Assembly (NCBI RefSeq): GCF_036850765.1
Contig: NC_089493.1
Span: forward strand, 269,183,034-269,247,033
Reading direction: 5' to 3'
DNA from: Saccopteryx bilineata
Lineage: Eukaryota > Chordata > Mammalia > Chiroptera > Emballonuridae
DNA length: 64,000 bases
The position numbers and the translations under genes are program-made. This document shows positions 43,771 to 54,689 of the stretch, piece after piece. The notes beneath the pieces are model-generated. The model was given only the letters and a program-made list of their open reading frames with translations. It searched no databases and was not told where the DNA came from. Numbering within the stretch: the stretch's first letter is position 1; the number at the start of each line of letters is the position of its first letter.

Positions 43771-45279
43771 GATTCCACCTCCAAAACAGGAAATTGACAA
43801 GGGTCTAAAAGAAAGTATATGGTTACACAAAGGCCTCCAGTGCTACCCTTGGTAGTCACACCCACCTCCTCCCTCTCCCATCCCTAACCCCTAAGGAAAA
43901 AAAAAAAAAATCACCTTCGATCTGCCCTTAATGGTCTTGTTCCTCCCATCCCAATCTAAGAGCTAAGCCATTTGCCAGCCATCCAACATCTTTTACACTT
44001 TCTGTTCCTCTTCTCAGAGGTCTCTTCAGGCCTAGAAAATTGAAAACTATTTTTGAGCTGATCCCATTTCTCCCTGAGATACCTCCCAAGATCTAAGCAT
44101 TTTCTGTCCACATACCAATTCCTAAATCCTTCTCGCTCGTTTCCTGCATACCTTTCCACCTCCAGTGAGCAAACTTGATTCCTAGCCATAGCAAATTGTT
44201 GCTTTGTTGTTGTTGCTTGCTTGCTTCCTTCTTAACCACTCACTTTTGGATAATTCCATGAACTTGTTGTCTCCCTGATTTAGCCTAAGAAGATCCATGT
44301 CACCTGCGTATAAAGCCACGTCCTCGTTCTACTTAGTCCATTCATGGGTAAACTGCACCACCTGCTAAGGTTTCAGCCCGTCTTCTATGTATTTCTAAGA
44401 ACTCCCTCTCTCTATGGAAAAAGAAAACAAACAAAAACAAGAGAATAAAATAAAATTTGAGTCCATTAATACCAACTCAGTCTATACTCCAGACACTAAA
44501 GGCATTTGCATCAGAAGTCTGTAATTTGGAAGTGAACTTTTTCGAGAACCCAGAAGTTCGACCTCTGCCAAACCCAAATTCCTGCTAATCAAAGTCAAGG
44601 CACAAACTCTCTTTACCTCTCTGAGTTTTGCTAATGAAAACCAGAGCTGCTCTTGACAATACAAGTTTCTGCAGGCAGCTAAAGCCCAACTCCCGGCTAT
44701 TGTGCATTACTCCACCTCTGTGCGCTGGTGGACAGCAGTTGGTAAGGGTAAACCCCCCAGATCTCAGACCCTAGACCAGCGGTAACCATGGCTGCTGTCA
44801 TCCGCTTCTCTGCAGTGTCCTTCCTAACAGAGTCTCTGGCTGAGGAATCTGGCTGTAAATCCCTTTCTGGTCAAAAGCCTGATGATCTAGGTTGAGCCTC
44901 ACACAGGATTCCCAAGCTCCTCTGGACTCTTTCCTTACCTTAAGAGGTCCCTTGGAGCCGCTGGGCAGTCTGCTCCGTGTCCCCTTCCCCAGGGGCTCCT
45001 CCCTGGACCCACCTGTTTTAAGGGCAGAGTTGCTCCCAGCCCCGCATTACTGTGGCCTGTCTTACCACACCACCTGCTTCACGTGAAAGAGAAGAGAGCC
45101 ATGCCCAAACAACCCCAGCGAGGAGGAGGACGTGAACCTTCTTTCCCCCTCCCCTGGTGTCCTTGAGGTCTCCATTTTCACCTTCTACCCACAGCAGGTC
45201 CCCTCCTCCCCCCCCCCCCCTCCTCCCCGAAGTCCCAAAGAGCTCTGCAAATGAAACTGTGGCCAATTTATCACGGTTC
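43771..45279. other. Unique sequence, no gene seen
   Basis: It contains an A-tract at 43897-43910, a TTGTTGTTG run near 44203-44215, and a 13-base C tract at 45208-45220. No gene or clear repeat. Confidence 0.4.
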
Positions 45280-45610
45280 TCACTTGAAGCATCCAACAGC
45301 AGAAATAATGGAATGGAACCTCTGACATGCATCCCCTCTCAGGAGTTCAAAGGAAATAGAGATGAGATTACGGCCACTAGAATCCGTCCAGCTGATTATC
45401 GGCGCTGGCGGTGACACGCTGCTGCTGTTTCCTGATCTGTGCGGCGATAAGCAGAGCAGACGGAGCGAGTCTGCAGGGAGCGCGCGGGGCGTGTTCCTGG
45501 AGCCGTGTTCTCCTGGCTCAGCCGCTTGAATCAAGCCATATGCACTGTGGGCTGATTTTGATTCTTAGTAACAACTGTTTAAAAGAGGACAGAGGCAAGG
45601 ATTCCAGATT
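45280..45610. promoter_or_regulatory. Candidate conserved non-coding block, CpG-enriched
   Basis: This repeat-free block has several CpGs in an otherwise CpG-poor window (CAGCTGATTATCGGCGCTGG near 45390, GTGCGGCGATAAGCAGAGCA near 45438, GGGAGCGCGCGGGGCGTGTT near 45476) next to an AT-rich flank. It could be an enhancer or small promoter; no transcript evidence is visible. Confidence 0.3.
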
Positions 45611-46739
45611 TGTTGACTCTTGTTGTTCTAGGAATGCAGGAGGAGTGAAGGTTCCGTTCCCAGCACTTCCCAAGGGAGGTAGATCACTCACTGGGGACAG
45701 GCTACCTTAGTAGTAGCTGCGGGGTAGCTGCAACCTCTGCCTGGGCCTTCGAAGAGGTGTGGGCTTAAATGAAAGGATTGGGTTTTTTTACTCATATTCA
45801 CCCAAAACACGAATTTCTCCTCCTGGGTGATTATAAGAACTCACAGTACTCTGATGTGACTATAACATATTCTGAAAGATTTATCATGTCCTATGAGCAC
45901 AAGAAGAATTTTTAACAATGGAATTCCACAACTGGACCACGACGTTGGTAAGATAAATAAGCAATGCTGGTTCTGGGGTTCTTTTTCATTCACAGGCTCA
46001 TATATTCATGCATTCATTCAACAGGCTTTCTGCAGTGGGCCTCAGCCAGGTTCTAAGGGTGGGGTGAGGTTAATCAGGCTGCGACCAGGACCCTCCTCAG
46101 AGCACACAGGTGCCTCCGTAGATATAACTGGCCTTCCTAAAGTTCCAGGTACATACACACTGCCTCCCCTCCTCCCATCCCTCCTTCCCAACTGGGCAGT
46201 CAAAGGACTCCCATTCTTCTCATGGTCAAGAGACCATAAATCACAATGAAGAAGTTATTTTAAAGAATATATGCGTTGGTTCCTTTCTGTTCTAAATCCA
46301 CCTCTGCAGCTAAAACTACAGACCATCACATTTCAAAGTTAGTGAGGAACTCTGGTTCAACTATTCACCTGATGGTTGAGTCCTCTCTACAACATCCCCA
46401 CGAAAGGGGGGGGGGTGTTATAATCACATCAGAGTACCGTGAGGTCTTATAATGACCTAGGAGAACAAGAGTCAATAATCTGTGCTTAAATGCTTCCAGT
46501 GACAGGGAACTCACTACCTTATTAGAAGTTCTTCTCCAACTACCTCTGACTCTCAGGACCTGAGCCAACCTTAATTTTGCTATCCTATATCTTTTACCCA
46601 TTGGGTTCTACCAGTTGGTACTACACAGAACAAGTCCAATTCTCGCCCTAGATACTAAACATGTCCTGTGTCTTCTCTCCTCCTGACCAAAGATCTGCAG
46701 TTCTTTGATCTGTTTATCACATCATCAGCTTATTGTGTG
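45611..46739. other. Unique sequence, no gene seen
   Basis: A short G tract lies at 46407-46415. No gene recognised. Confidence 0.4.
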
Positions 46740-46925
46740 ACATTGAAGTTGCTAGATGCAATACCTCTATTATTTCATTTAATTATCATAATCATCCTGT
46801 GAGGATTTTTTTCCCTTTTGTATACATGGAAAAACTGAGGCTCAGTAGCTTAAGCAGCATGCCCAGAAACTCAGCTAGTATGGCAGAATATGGATTTTAG
46901 CCCATGGTTGACTAACTCCACAGTC
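46740..46925 (+). repeat. MIR SINE
   Basis: TATTTCATTTAATTATCATA, CATGGAAAAACTGAGGCTCA and AGCTTAAGCAGCATGCCCAG are collinear with MIR. Confidence 0.8.
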
Positions 46926-48039
46926 CACGGCAATGGCTCTCTATCCTCGTAGCTCTCTTATACTTAAAGTTCTGTTTGTAGATATAATTTTTAGGTTTGT
47001 CCACCACTCTTTCGTGTTCCCTCCTTCTCTAAAAGCATATCCTCACCTGCCTTGGCATATCGGTCTCAGTTTTCACTGTTTCCTTACAGCGTGAAATCAT
47101 TGGTAGGTTAGGGACTTGTAGAATTATAAAATAGGTATTCATAATGACCTAGCTGTGTCCCACAGAAGTAGAAAAAGATTACCACTTGAACTATTCAATC
47201 ACCTCTTACTCTGCCCAACAAAAGTTTGAATGCTCCCTAGTTCAGTGCTCTGAACAAGGAATACAAAGATGATCAAAAAACGGTTATTCCATCAAGGGAG
47301 ACAAATAAGTAAAAAAAAGTAATCATGAGACATGAGGGTGTATGAAGAGCCCAAGTGATCACGGTAGAGAGCAGAGTAGGTCCTGCTCGGTGCTGGAATA
47401 TGGGAGCGGAAGTTAGAGGATTCTCTTAAGGAATGAGGCTTCTTAACAAAGAGGTTAATGGTTGACAGGGTGGGGGTACCTCACCTGTCACGCTCATTCT
47501 AGAATGAGTAAAGCCGCTGTCATAAAGTGGCTTGGTGTCATCCAGGAACACAGAATTTTCTGGTAACACCAATGTATGAAATATAAGAAAGAAGGGAAGA
47601 TAGACTATAAAGCTGAAAATAAGCTGCTAGGGCAAGATAGGGGCACTAAGTCTTGACATTGGACGTAGTGTGGAGCCATCATGAGTATTTATGTAATAGA
47701 AGCCGATCTATGTTTTACAAAGCTATCCCTGGTGCCTTTGTTGTGAGTTCTAGAATAAGGTAGCCTTTATAGAACCCCTAGGCTTGCAATAATGCTGGCC
47801 AAAGTTTTATTTACTCTTTTTCGGCCAAATCACATAGTTTACTCTCCACTAACCCTTCTTTTCAGATGTGATGTTAAGTCATGTCTTTCCAGCTGTGAGC
47901 AGTTGGGCCCGGGTTTGGGAACTTCCACTCATCCCAGTGCATTGATCTGGTTAAATTTGGCCCTCTTGTCCTCATGTTTACACGCTTCAAGATGTTGATT
48001 TTTATTTTCAACATGCTTACAAGTTTCCCAGCTTCATGT
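46926..48039. other. Unique sequence, no gene seen
   Basis: No firm repeat or gene. 47240-47460 has the texture of an old interspersed repeat but could not be placed. Confidence 0.35.
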
Positions 48040-48420
48040 TAGACATTAATAAACCTCTTGATGCAAATCACAGATTAAAAGAAAAGAAAAAAAAATAGAA
48101 GGCAAGGGCAGATCTCCAAGCTTGTCACTACACACTTCCCACTGGATTAACATTTACTTTTAAATCAGTCCCTTTAAAAATAGAGCTCTTTAATCAGCAG
48201 CTATTCCACTCACTTGTGCCTTTTCTTGCCAAACATCGCGCTGACATTGAGCATTCCGGATGAAGTTGATCACACAGAACGTGCCGCTCACGGTGAGCCC
48301 ACGTTGGCTGCTCATGTATGTAGCTTCCTTTTCTAGGTGCTCACATGCCAGCCCTTTAGTCTTCCATTAGACATTCTTGAAATCGATTTAGTTGCAGATT
48401 CCATCTTCTCTCCTGGTTGG
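48040..48420. promoter_or_regulatory. Candidate conserved non-coding block
   Basis: Repeat-free; ATGCAAAT-type octamer (GATGCAAATCACAG near 48060), homeodomain and MEF2-like sites (CCCTTTAAAAATAGAGCTC near 48169), then a CpG-bearing segment (ACATCGCGCTGACATTGAGC near 48233). Inference from composition. Confidence 0.3.
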
Positions 48421-48574
48421 AAATCCAAACTCCATTAGCTTGTCTCCTATTTTCCAAACCACTTATATTCTCCATAGCTCACCAAGATCACCCATGGAAT
48501 TTGGTAGAGCTACTGTGACAGGTTTCTTTCAGTAATACGGGATATACTTTCCCAGCCTAGGATACCACAAATGT

Positions 48575-48680
48575 CTGTTTCATCATCTGTGAAATGGGGA
48601 GGAGTTTGATAATTAAATAACGTAATGCACCTAAAAGACCAATGTCTATAGCACATAGGAAACACTACCATTCAAATTTG
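48575..48680 (-). repeat. MIR SINE fragment
   Basis: TTTCATCATCTGTGAAATGG, GTTTGATAATTAAATAACGT and ATAGCACATAGGAAACACTA match reversed MIR. Confidence 0.7.
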
Positions 48681-48957
48681 TAAAAAGCCACCATGTCACT
48701 TCGTTTCCTTCTGAATATCATGTCAATACCTCCAGTTCAATTGACTTAAAACCCCAACACTTCTAAAATCTGCACTTCATCCTGTTTCCTAATTCTGTAA
48801 ATGATGCCGATATTCTTGCAGGCACATAAGCTTGACACTCAAGGACAGGTTTGATCCATCGCTTGCCTTCACCTCACATCTACCAGTGTTAGTCTGGTGG
48901 ATTCTACTCCTGCAATCCCTCAAACACAGCCCTTTCTTTCCCTCCCCTGGCCACTGT

Positions 48958-49335
48958 CATAGATGAAATGTTTGTGTCCCCTAAACATACAGATGTTGAA
49001 GCCCTAGCCACCAATGCAACTGTATTTGACCATATGGCCTACAAGAAGATGATAAAGAATTAATGAGGTCATAATGGTGGGGCCCTAACTTAATAGGGCT
49101 GGTGCTCTTATAAGAAGAGGAAGAGTCACCAGAACTCTCCCTCTACCGTATGAGGACACAATGAGAAAATGGCCATCTGCAAGCAGGAAGACAGTCCTCA
49201 CCAGGAATCAAATTGGCCAGTACCTTGTCTTGGATCCCAGCCTCCAGACTGTAAGAAATACATTTCTGTTGTTGTAAGCCCCCCCGGTCCGAGGTATTTT
49301 GCTATGGCAGCCCAAGCTGACTATGACAGCCACCA
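48958..49335 (+). mobile_element. MaLR-type LTR (MST/MLT1-like)
   Basis: ATGTTGAAGCCCTAGCCACC, GGTGCTCTTATAAGAAGAGG, TATGAGGACACAATGAGAAA, CTCACCAGGAATCAAATTGG and GCAGCCCAAGCTGACTATGA follow a MaLR LTR end to end. Same family as the reversed copy at 722-1435. Confidence 0.85.
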
Positions 49336-49339
49336 CCTT

Positions 49340-49965
49340 ACCTGAGACCTTCATTGCTTATCTGGGTAAAGCAATAGCCTCCTAACTCTTACCCCCCTCT
49401 CTTCACTTGCTCACCATTGCCACCTTCAACTTCCTGAATTCTGCCCAGATCACCTGTCACTGCCTATTGTGTATCAGATTGGGCATAAACTCACCACTAC
49501 TTTCAAGATATTGCAGATAAGCTTTGAATACTAACCCTCTTTTTTTTTTTTTTTCTTTTTCTTTACAGAGACAGAGTCAGAGAGAGGGATAGATAGAGAC
49601 AGACAGACAGGAACGAAGAGAGATGAGAAGCATCAATCATCAGTTTTTTGTTGCAACACCTTAGTTGTTCATTGATTGCTTTCTCATATGTGCCTTGACC
49701 GCGGGCCTTCAGCAGAGCGAGTAACCCCTTGCTCGAGCCAGCGACCTTGGGTCCAAGCTGGTGAGCTTTGCTCAAACCAGATGAGCCTGCGCTCAAGCAG
49801 GCAACCTCAGGGTCTCGAACCTGGGTCCTCCGCATTTCAGTCCAATGCTCTATCCACTGCGCCACCACCTGGTAACCCTCTTTATGATCCCAATCTATCC
49901 CTGAAAACTTGGATCCTCCATCCCTGATATGCCCTCCATTCCAGACCGGTGAAGAGTCTCACCAT
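49340..49965 (+). repeat. L2 LINE relic split by a SINE
   Basis: AAAGCAATAGCCTCCTAACT before the SINE and AACCCTCTTTATGATCCCAA after it are adjacent pieces of L2. No reading frame. Confidence 0.6.
49543..49872 (-). mobile_element. tRNA-derived bat SINE, family B, copy 2
   Basis: The minus-strand head CCAGGTGGTGGCGCAGTGGA leads to GGACCCAGGTTCGAGACCCT, the same module series as 11293-11671 (GCAAAGCTCACCAGCTTGGA, CCCGCGGTCAAGGCACATAT) and a T-run at 49543-49556. The 11 bp duplication TAACCCTCTTT flanks it (49532-49542 and 49873-49883). Confidence 0.93.
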
Positions 49966-50954
49966 TCCTAAGAAACATGATGGTCATTTGCACTTTTTTA
50001 CTCAACTCTGCACTCCTACAGTATGTTCTTCAGGAATGTATTCAGCCACAAGAGACAAAGTAACTGACTGAGAGTAATGTCAACAATTAGGAATTTATTA
50101 CTCTCATAACAAATCCAGGGACGAGGAGTTGCTGCTGTCAGTTGCTCTGTCATGCTGCCAGAAACCAGGACTTCTTTTTCTTTGCTCCTCCTCAAAATTA
50201 AAATATGGATGCCACCACTCCACACACTGAATCAGTGTTCAGTGTATGAAAAGTCACTCTCTTCTACTGTACAATAGTCAAAATATTTTCAGAGCCCACC
50301 ACAGACTCCTACTTACAACTAATTGTCCAGAATGCAAGGCCATGGCCACCCTTACCTGCAAGGGGAGCTGGAAAAGTGAACATTTCAAAGCATCCGAGCG
50401 AGGCACAACCACACCCAGAACAAAACTGGGACACTGTTAGTAAAGCATAAGGAGGCAGTTGATACTGGCTGGGCAGCTAGTATAGACACAAGACCCTGAC
50501 GTTCATTTGGGGTGGCAGGATTCTTATGTTTATTTCTCTTCAAACATCGCCCAACAGTTCTTGCACATACTTTGTATTCAGTACATAACCACTCGTTATA
50601 TTACCAGTTTATGACTATCTACAAATGGCTCCACAATCAATAAGTACTTGCTGGCCTGCATTAGGTCTGTTGGAAGAAAACAAGGAGTAAAGGAAATTAT
50701 ATGTGTCCGCAAGTTAGAGAGACAAGTGACCACTGCTCAATTATTTTCCAAAAAACATAGTCATTTTTGGACTCGTCTTGCCTCCCCAGCACCAGCATTC
50801 AACTTTGCTCAGCAAACCCTTTCTTCAGTGGTTAGTTTACCCGATAATTCTCAGCCCAGACTGAGTCACATTACTCTGCCCTCTGGTGTCTCTGGGTTGA
50901 TTGGACAAGGTTTTACAATGGGTGTGTTAAAAAAAAACTTTGTTACAAAGCAAC
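49966..50954. other. Mostly unique sequence, no gene seen
   Basis: 50035-50220 has the texture of an old LTR (AGGAATTTATTACTCTCATA) but could not be placed. A 148-codon frame at 50648-51094 runs into the Tigger relic and is not a gene. Confidence 0.35.
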
Positions 50955-51290
50955 ATATAGACATACTTCACTTTTTTGTGCTTCGCTCAATTGCCTTTTG
51001 TCAATACTGCATTTTTTTATTAATTGAAGGTCAATCTCTCCACCAGCAAAAAGATGACAACTCTCTGAAGGCTCAGGTGATGGTTAGCATTTAGCAATAA
51101 AGTATTTCTTAATTAAAGTATGTACCTTGTAATTTTTCTAAACAATTGCACTTAGTACACTGCAATGTAAATATAACTTTTCTACTCACTGGAAAGCCAA
51201 AATATTGGTGTGACTTGCTTTATTGCGACATCTGCTTTATTGTGGTGGTCTGGAACCAAACCTGCAATATATCTGGGGTATGCCCGTAAT
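50955..51290 (+). mobile_element. Tigger1-derived element, internally deleted
   Basis: The left terminus ATAGACATACTTCACTTTTT and right terminus AATATATCTGGGGTATGCCC are Tigger1 ends. The inner part keeps the last codons of the Tigger1 transposase and its stop (CCACCAGCAAAAAGATGACA, GATGGTTAGCATTTAGCAAT) plus the 3' region (CTTTATTGTGGTGGTCTGGA). Most of the transposase gene is missing, so it is non-autonomous. TA dinucleotides at both borders fit mariner-type insertion. Confidence 0.88.
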
Positions 51291-51331
51291 TAAACATTAT
51301 TTCATGAACAGCGTTTAATAGGCAGGAGGCA

Positions 51332-51688
51332 GCCCTGGCCAGCTAGCTCGGTGGTAGAGCATCGACTCGGTGTGTGGAAGTCTCGGGTTTGATTCCCAGC
51401 CAGGGCACACAAGAGAAGCGCCCATTTGCTTCTCGACCCTTTCCCCTCTCCTTCCTCTCTGTCTCTCTCTTCTCCTCCCGCAGCCAAGGCTCCATTGGAA
51501 TAAAGTTGGCCCTGTGCACTGAAGATGGCTGCATGGCCTCTGTCTCAGGTGCTAGAATGGATCTAGTTGCAATGGAGCAATGGCCCAGATGGGCAGAGCA
51601 TCACCCCCTAGTGGGCATGCAGGTGGATCCCAGTTGGGTGCATGTGCTATGTCCCCACTTCTCACTTCAGAAAAATACAAAAAAAAAA
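51332..51688 (+). mobile_element. tRNA-derived bat SINE, family A
   Basis: AGCCCTGGCCAGCTAGCTCG, box B GGTTTGATTCCC, TCCATTGGAATAAAGTTGGC, ending CACTTCAGAAAAATAC plus A-tail. The 14 bp duplication GGCAGGAGGCAGCC flanks it (51321-51334 and 51689-51702), overlapping the first bases of the head. Confidence 0.93.
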
Positions 51689-51721
51689 GGCAGGAGGCAG
51701 CCATTAGACGTGATTCTACAG

Positions 51722-51837
51722 GCCCTGGCCAGTTTGCTCAGTGGTGGAGCATCAGCCCAGCATGTGGATGTCCTGGGTTCAATTCCCAGTCAGAGCACAC
51801 AGGAAAAGTGACCATCTGTTTCTCTAACCTTCCCCCT

Positions 51838-51880
<43 letters not shown>

Positions 51881-52155
51881 TTCTCTGTTTCTCTCTCTTT
51901 CCCTCCCACAGTCATGGTTCAATTGGTTTGAGCACATAGACCCGGGGTGCTGAGGATGGCTCTGTGGAGCCTCCACCTCAGGAGCTAAAAATAGCTCAGT
52001 TGCAAGTATGGCCCCAGATGGACAGAGCATTGACCTCAGACAGGGTCAACCCCCTCAACAGGGGTTGCCAGGTGGATCCTGATCACATCACATGTAGGAG
52101 TCAGTCTCTCTATCTCCCCTCCTCTCACATGGAAAGGAAGAGAAAGAAAAAGAAA
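51722..52155 (+). mobile_element. tRNA-derived bat SINE, family A subtype 2, with expanded CT tract
   Basis: GGCCCTGGCCAGTTTGCTCA, box B GGTTCAATTCCC, a (CT)n expansion at 51841-51900, then GAGCTAAAAATAGCTCAGTT and CCAGGTGGATCCTGATC. The 11 bp duplication TGATTCTACAG flanks it (51711-51721 and 52156-52166). It starts only 20 bp after the duplication of the previous SINE. Confidence 0.93.
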
Positions 52156-52166
52156 TGATTCTACAG

Positions 52167-53379
52167 AATAATTAATGATATACATAAATAAGTATTAAAT
52201 AAATACAGTCTACAAAGCAGAGTACACATGCTCAGTAATCACTGATAAGATACATTGTGTGTAGGGGGACGTGGATATGGGCGGGTCTGCACTAGGAATA
52301 GGGCTAGAAATATAAGCAAAGAGATTTTTAAAACGTATTTACTAAGTTATTGACAGCGAGAGCGTCTAGGCACTGCATTATAAAGGGCTTTTACTTTTTG
52401 TTTTTGTTTGTTGGTACTCTCCAGATTTTCTAAAATGAAACTGTACTGTGTTTGTAACGAAAAAGAAAAAGGTTTTAGTTTTTGTTTTGTCTTAAGTTTG
52501 AGGGGTTTTAGGAGACAAGCCAGGCTTCTGATGCTTCCTTCCCATGATGACCCAAATTCGATTACATGAGATAAGGGCCGGTGGACTTCAGTGGCCACAG
52601 ATTTGAGACAGCCTCTGGGTGTGACAGCAAAACCATTTGAAGAGCAGGAGTGAGTTGCTAACTCTCATTTGCAGCTCCAGCTACACAAGGAGTGAAATGT
52701 AAAGACAGCTGAACCTGGAAGTAGGTGATGCAGAACTGGAAATATTTTTCCATGGACGCTTACTCACACGTTGCGTGTCTTCAGAGGTTCCCATTCACTG
52801 CAACATGTGACCCCAGACAATGAAATCATTCAGCAGGGAGGAACTGTCTTTGGTGCTCTGAATGCTACCCTTTGTACTTCAAGCCTCCTTGAATAAATCC
52901 ATTCTGGAAAGCTCATTGCTTTTCTTCTTTTGTTTTAGTAATGGAAAGCCTTTACATAGGATGGGCTCACATCGATTGGGTGACAATGACCATGACATTC
53001 AAGCGATTCCCATTTTACATGCAGTGCTGAGCTGAGTGCCAGCTTTATCTTACTACTCACATGACAAAGCAGCCACTTATCAGTAACAACTAGAGCAGAA
53101 AAGGCTGGGGAGTTTCAGAGAGCCCAGGCGATTGGCACCATTGCTGCTAGATCTGGTGTCACGTCCCAAATTAACCCCTGGAAATCTCAGCAAAATCATG
53201 ACCTGTCTTCTAGAACACACTGGCTTCAAGAAGTTAATCTTTCCACTTACAAGGGGTTATGACTAAGACTTATAGGATATGTTACAAGAAAAGAAATGGA
53301 ATATGGTCAGAAACAATACTTCTGGCCTAAGACTACACCATGATAGAGCCAATGTAGTAAAAAAAAAAAAAAGAACTTA
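52167..53379. other. Unique sequence, no gene seen
   Basis: No repeat or gene recognised. An A-tract precedes the next SINE. Confidence 0.4.
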
Positions 53380-53758
53380 GGCCCTGGCCAGGTGACTCAG
53401 TGGTAGAGCATCGGCCTGGTGTGTGCAGGTCCCAGGTTTGATTCCCGGCCAGGGCACACAGGAGAAGCGCCATCTGCTTCTCCACCCTTCCCCCTCTCCT
53501 TTATCTCTATCGCTCTCTTTCCCTACTGCAGCCAAGGCTACATTGGAGCAAAGTTGGCCCAGGCTCTGAGGATGGCTCTGTGGCCCCTGCCTCAGGCACT
53601 AGAATGGCTCCAGTTGCAATAGAGCAATGCCCTGGATGGGCAGAGCATCACCCCCTGGTGGGCATGCCGAGTGGATCCTGGTCGGGCGCATGCGGGAGTC
53701 TTGTCTGCCTCCCTGCTTCTCACTTCAGAAAAAAAAAAATACAAGAAAAAACAAAAAA
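53380..53758 (+). mobile_element. tRNA-derived bat SINE, family A
   Basis: GGCCCTGGCCAGGTGACTCA, box A GTGGTAGAGCATCGGCC, box B GGTTTGATTCCC, TACATTGGAGCAAAGTTGGC, GGTCGGGCGCATGCGGGAGT, and an A-rich tail with an AAAATACAAGAAAAAAC break. No clear target duplication. Confidence 0.92.
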
Positions 53759-54071
53759 CCTAAAGTTGTAAAACACGACAGATAGTGGACATATAGATTT
53801 GAACCTAGTTTCTGGCTGTATCAGACATGTTCTAAGCTCAAGGGGAAAGGTTACGAGTGTCTCTGGATTTTCTTTTAGGTTGTCCTGCCAGGATCCTAAG
53901 ACAAGGAAGGAGGCAGAGCTTCGGGATAGATGCTCAGCACAGAAATAAATTCAGTGTATTGAATTTCTCTGGAAACTAAACTTTCCAGAGGGTGGTAGTG
54001 GAGAGTGAGGATCTGATGCTATAGAAGGGTCAACTTTCTATGAAAAGGTCAACTATAAAAAGGTTGTTGTC

Positions 54072-54445
54072 GGCCCTGGCTGGTTGGCTCAGTGGTAGAG
54101 CGTCGGCCTGGCGTGCAAGGGGTCCCGGGTTCGATTCCAGGCCAGGGCACACAGGAGAAGCGCCCATCTGCTTCTCCACCCCTCCCCCTCTCCTTCCTCT
54201 CTGTCTCTCTCTTCCCCTCCCGCAGCGAGGCTCCATTGGAGCAAAGATGGCCCGGGCGCTGGGGATGGCTCCTTGGCCTCTGCCCCAGGCACTAGAGTGG
54301 CTCTGGTCGCAACAGAGCGAAGCTCCGGAGGGGCAGAGCATCGCCCCCTGGTGGGCGTGCCAGGTGGATCCCGGTCGGGCACATGCGGGAGTCTATCTGA
54401 CTGTCTCTCCCCGTTTCCAGCTTCGGAAAAATACAAAAAAAAAAA
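54072..54445 (+). mobile_element. tRNA-derived bat SINE, family A, near-consensus copy
   Basis: GGCCCTGGCTGGTTGGCTCA, box A GTGGTAGAGCGTCGGCC, box B GGTTCGATTCC, CCATTGGAGCAAAGATGGCC, CATGCGGGAGTCTATCTGAC, CAGCTTCGGAAAAATAC and a pure A-tail. AAAAGGTTGTTGTC flanks it (about 54058-54071 and 54446-54459) as an exact duplication, so the copy is young. The 195-codon frame across it is not a gene. Confidence 0.97.
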
Positions 54446-54689
54446 AAAAGGTTGTTGTCAACTCAGCACTACTAGGCCCTTTGACTCCTCATTGTAACTT
54501 AAGAAAAGCCAAAAAGTGCATTTCCCAGGATTCCTTTCTCCATATAGTACTGAGTTACCCAGTGAGAGGCAACCATTGGAGATTTGGGAGGTGGGAGAAA
54601 ATCTCATTACTCTCTGAAGGCAGATGACAAAAGACACAGGATCGGAGAGGAGGTTTACTGGCTTCCTAGTGAACCCTTTCAAACTCCCC

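Noticed and set aside
50648..51094. 148-codon plus-strand frame
   Set aside because: Its end is the residual C-terminal coding tail of Tigger1 and its start is unrelated unique sequence; no combined product is plausible.
54040..54627. 195-codon open frame on the plus strand
   Set aside because: It runs through a near-consensus SINE with exact target duplication; similar frames occur in other SINE copies (33581-34069, 51374-51939).
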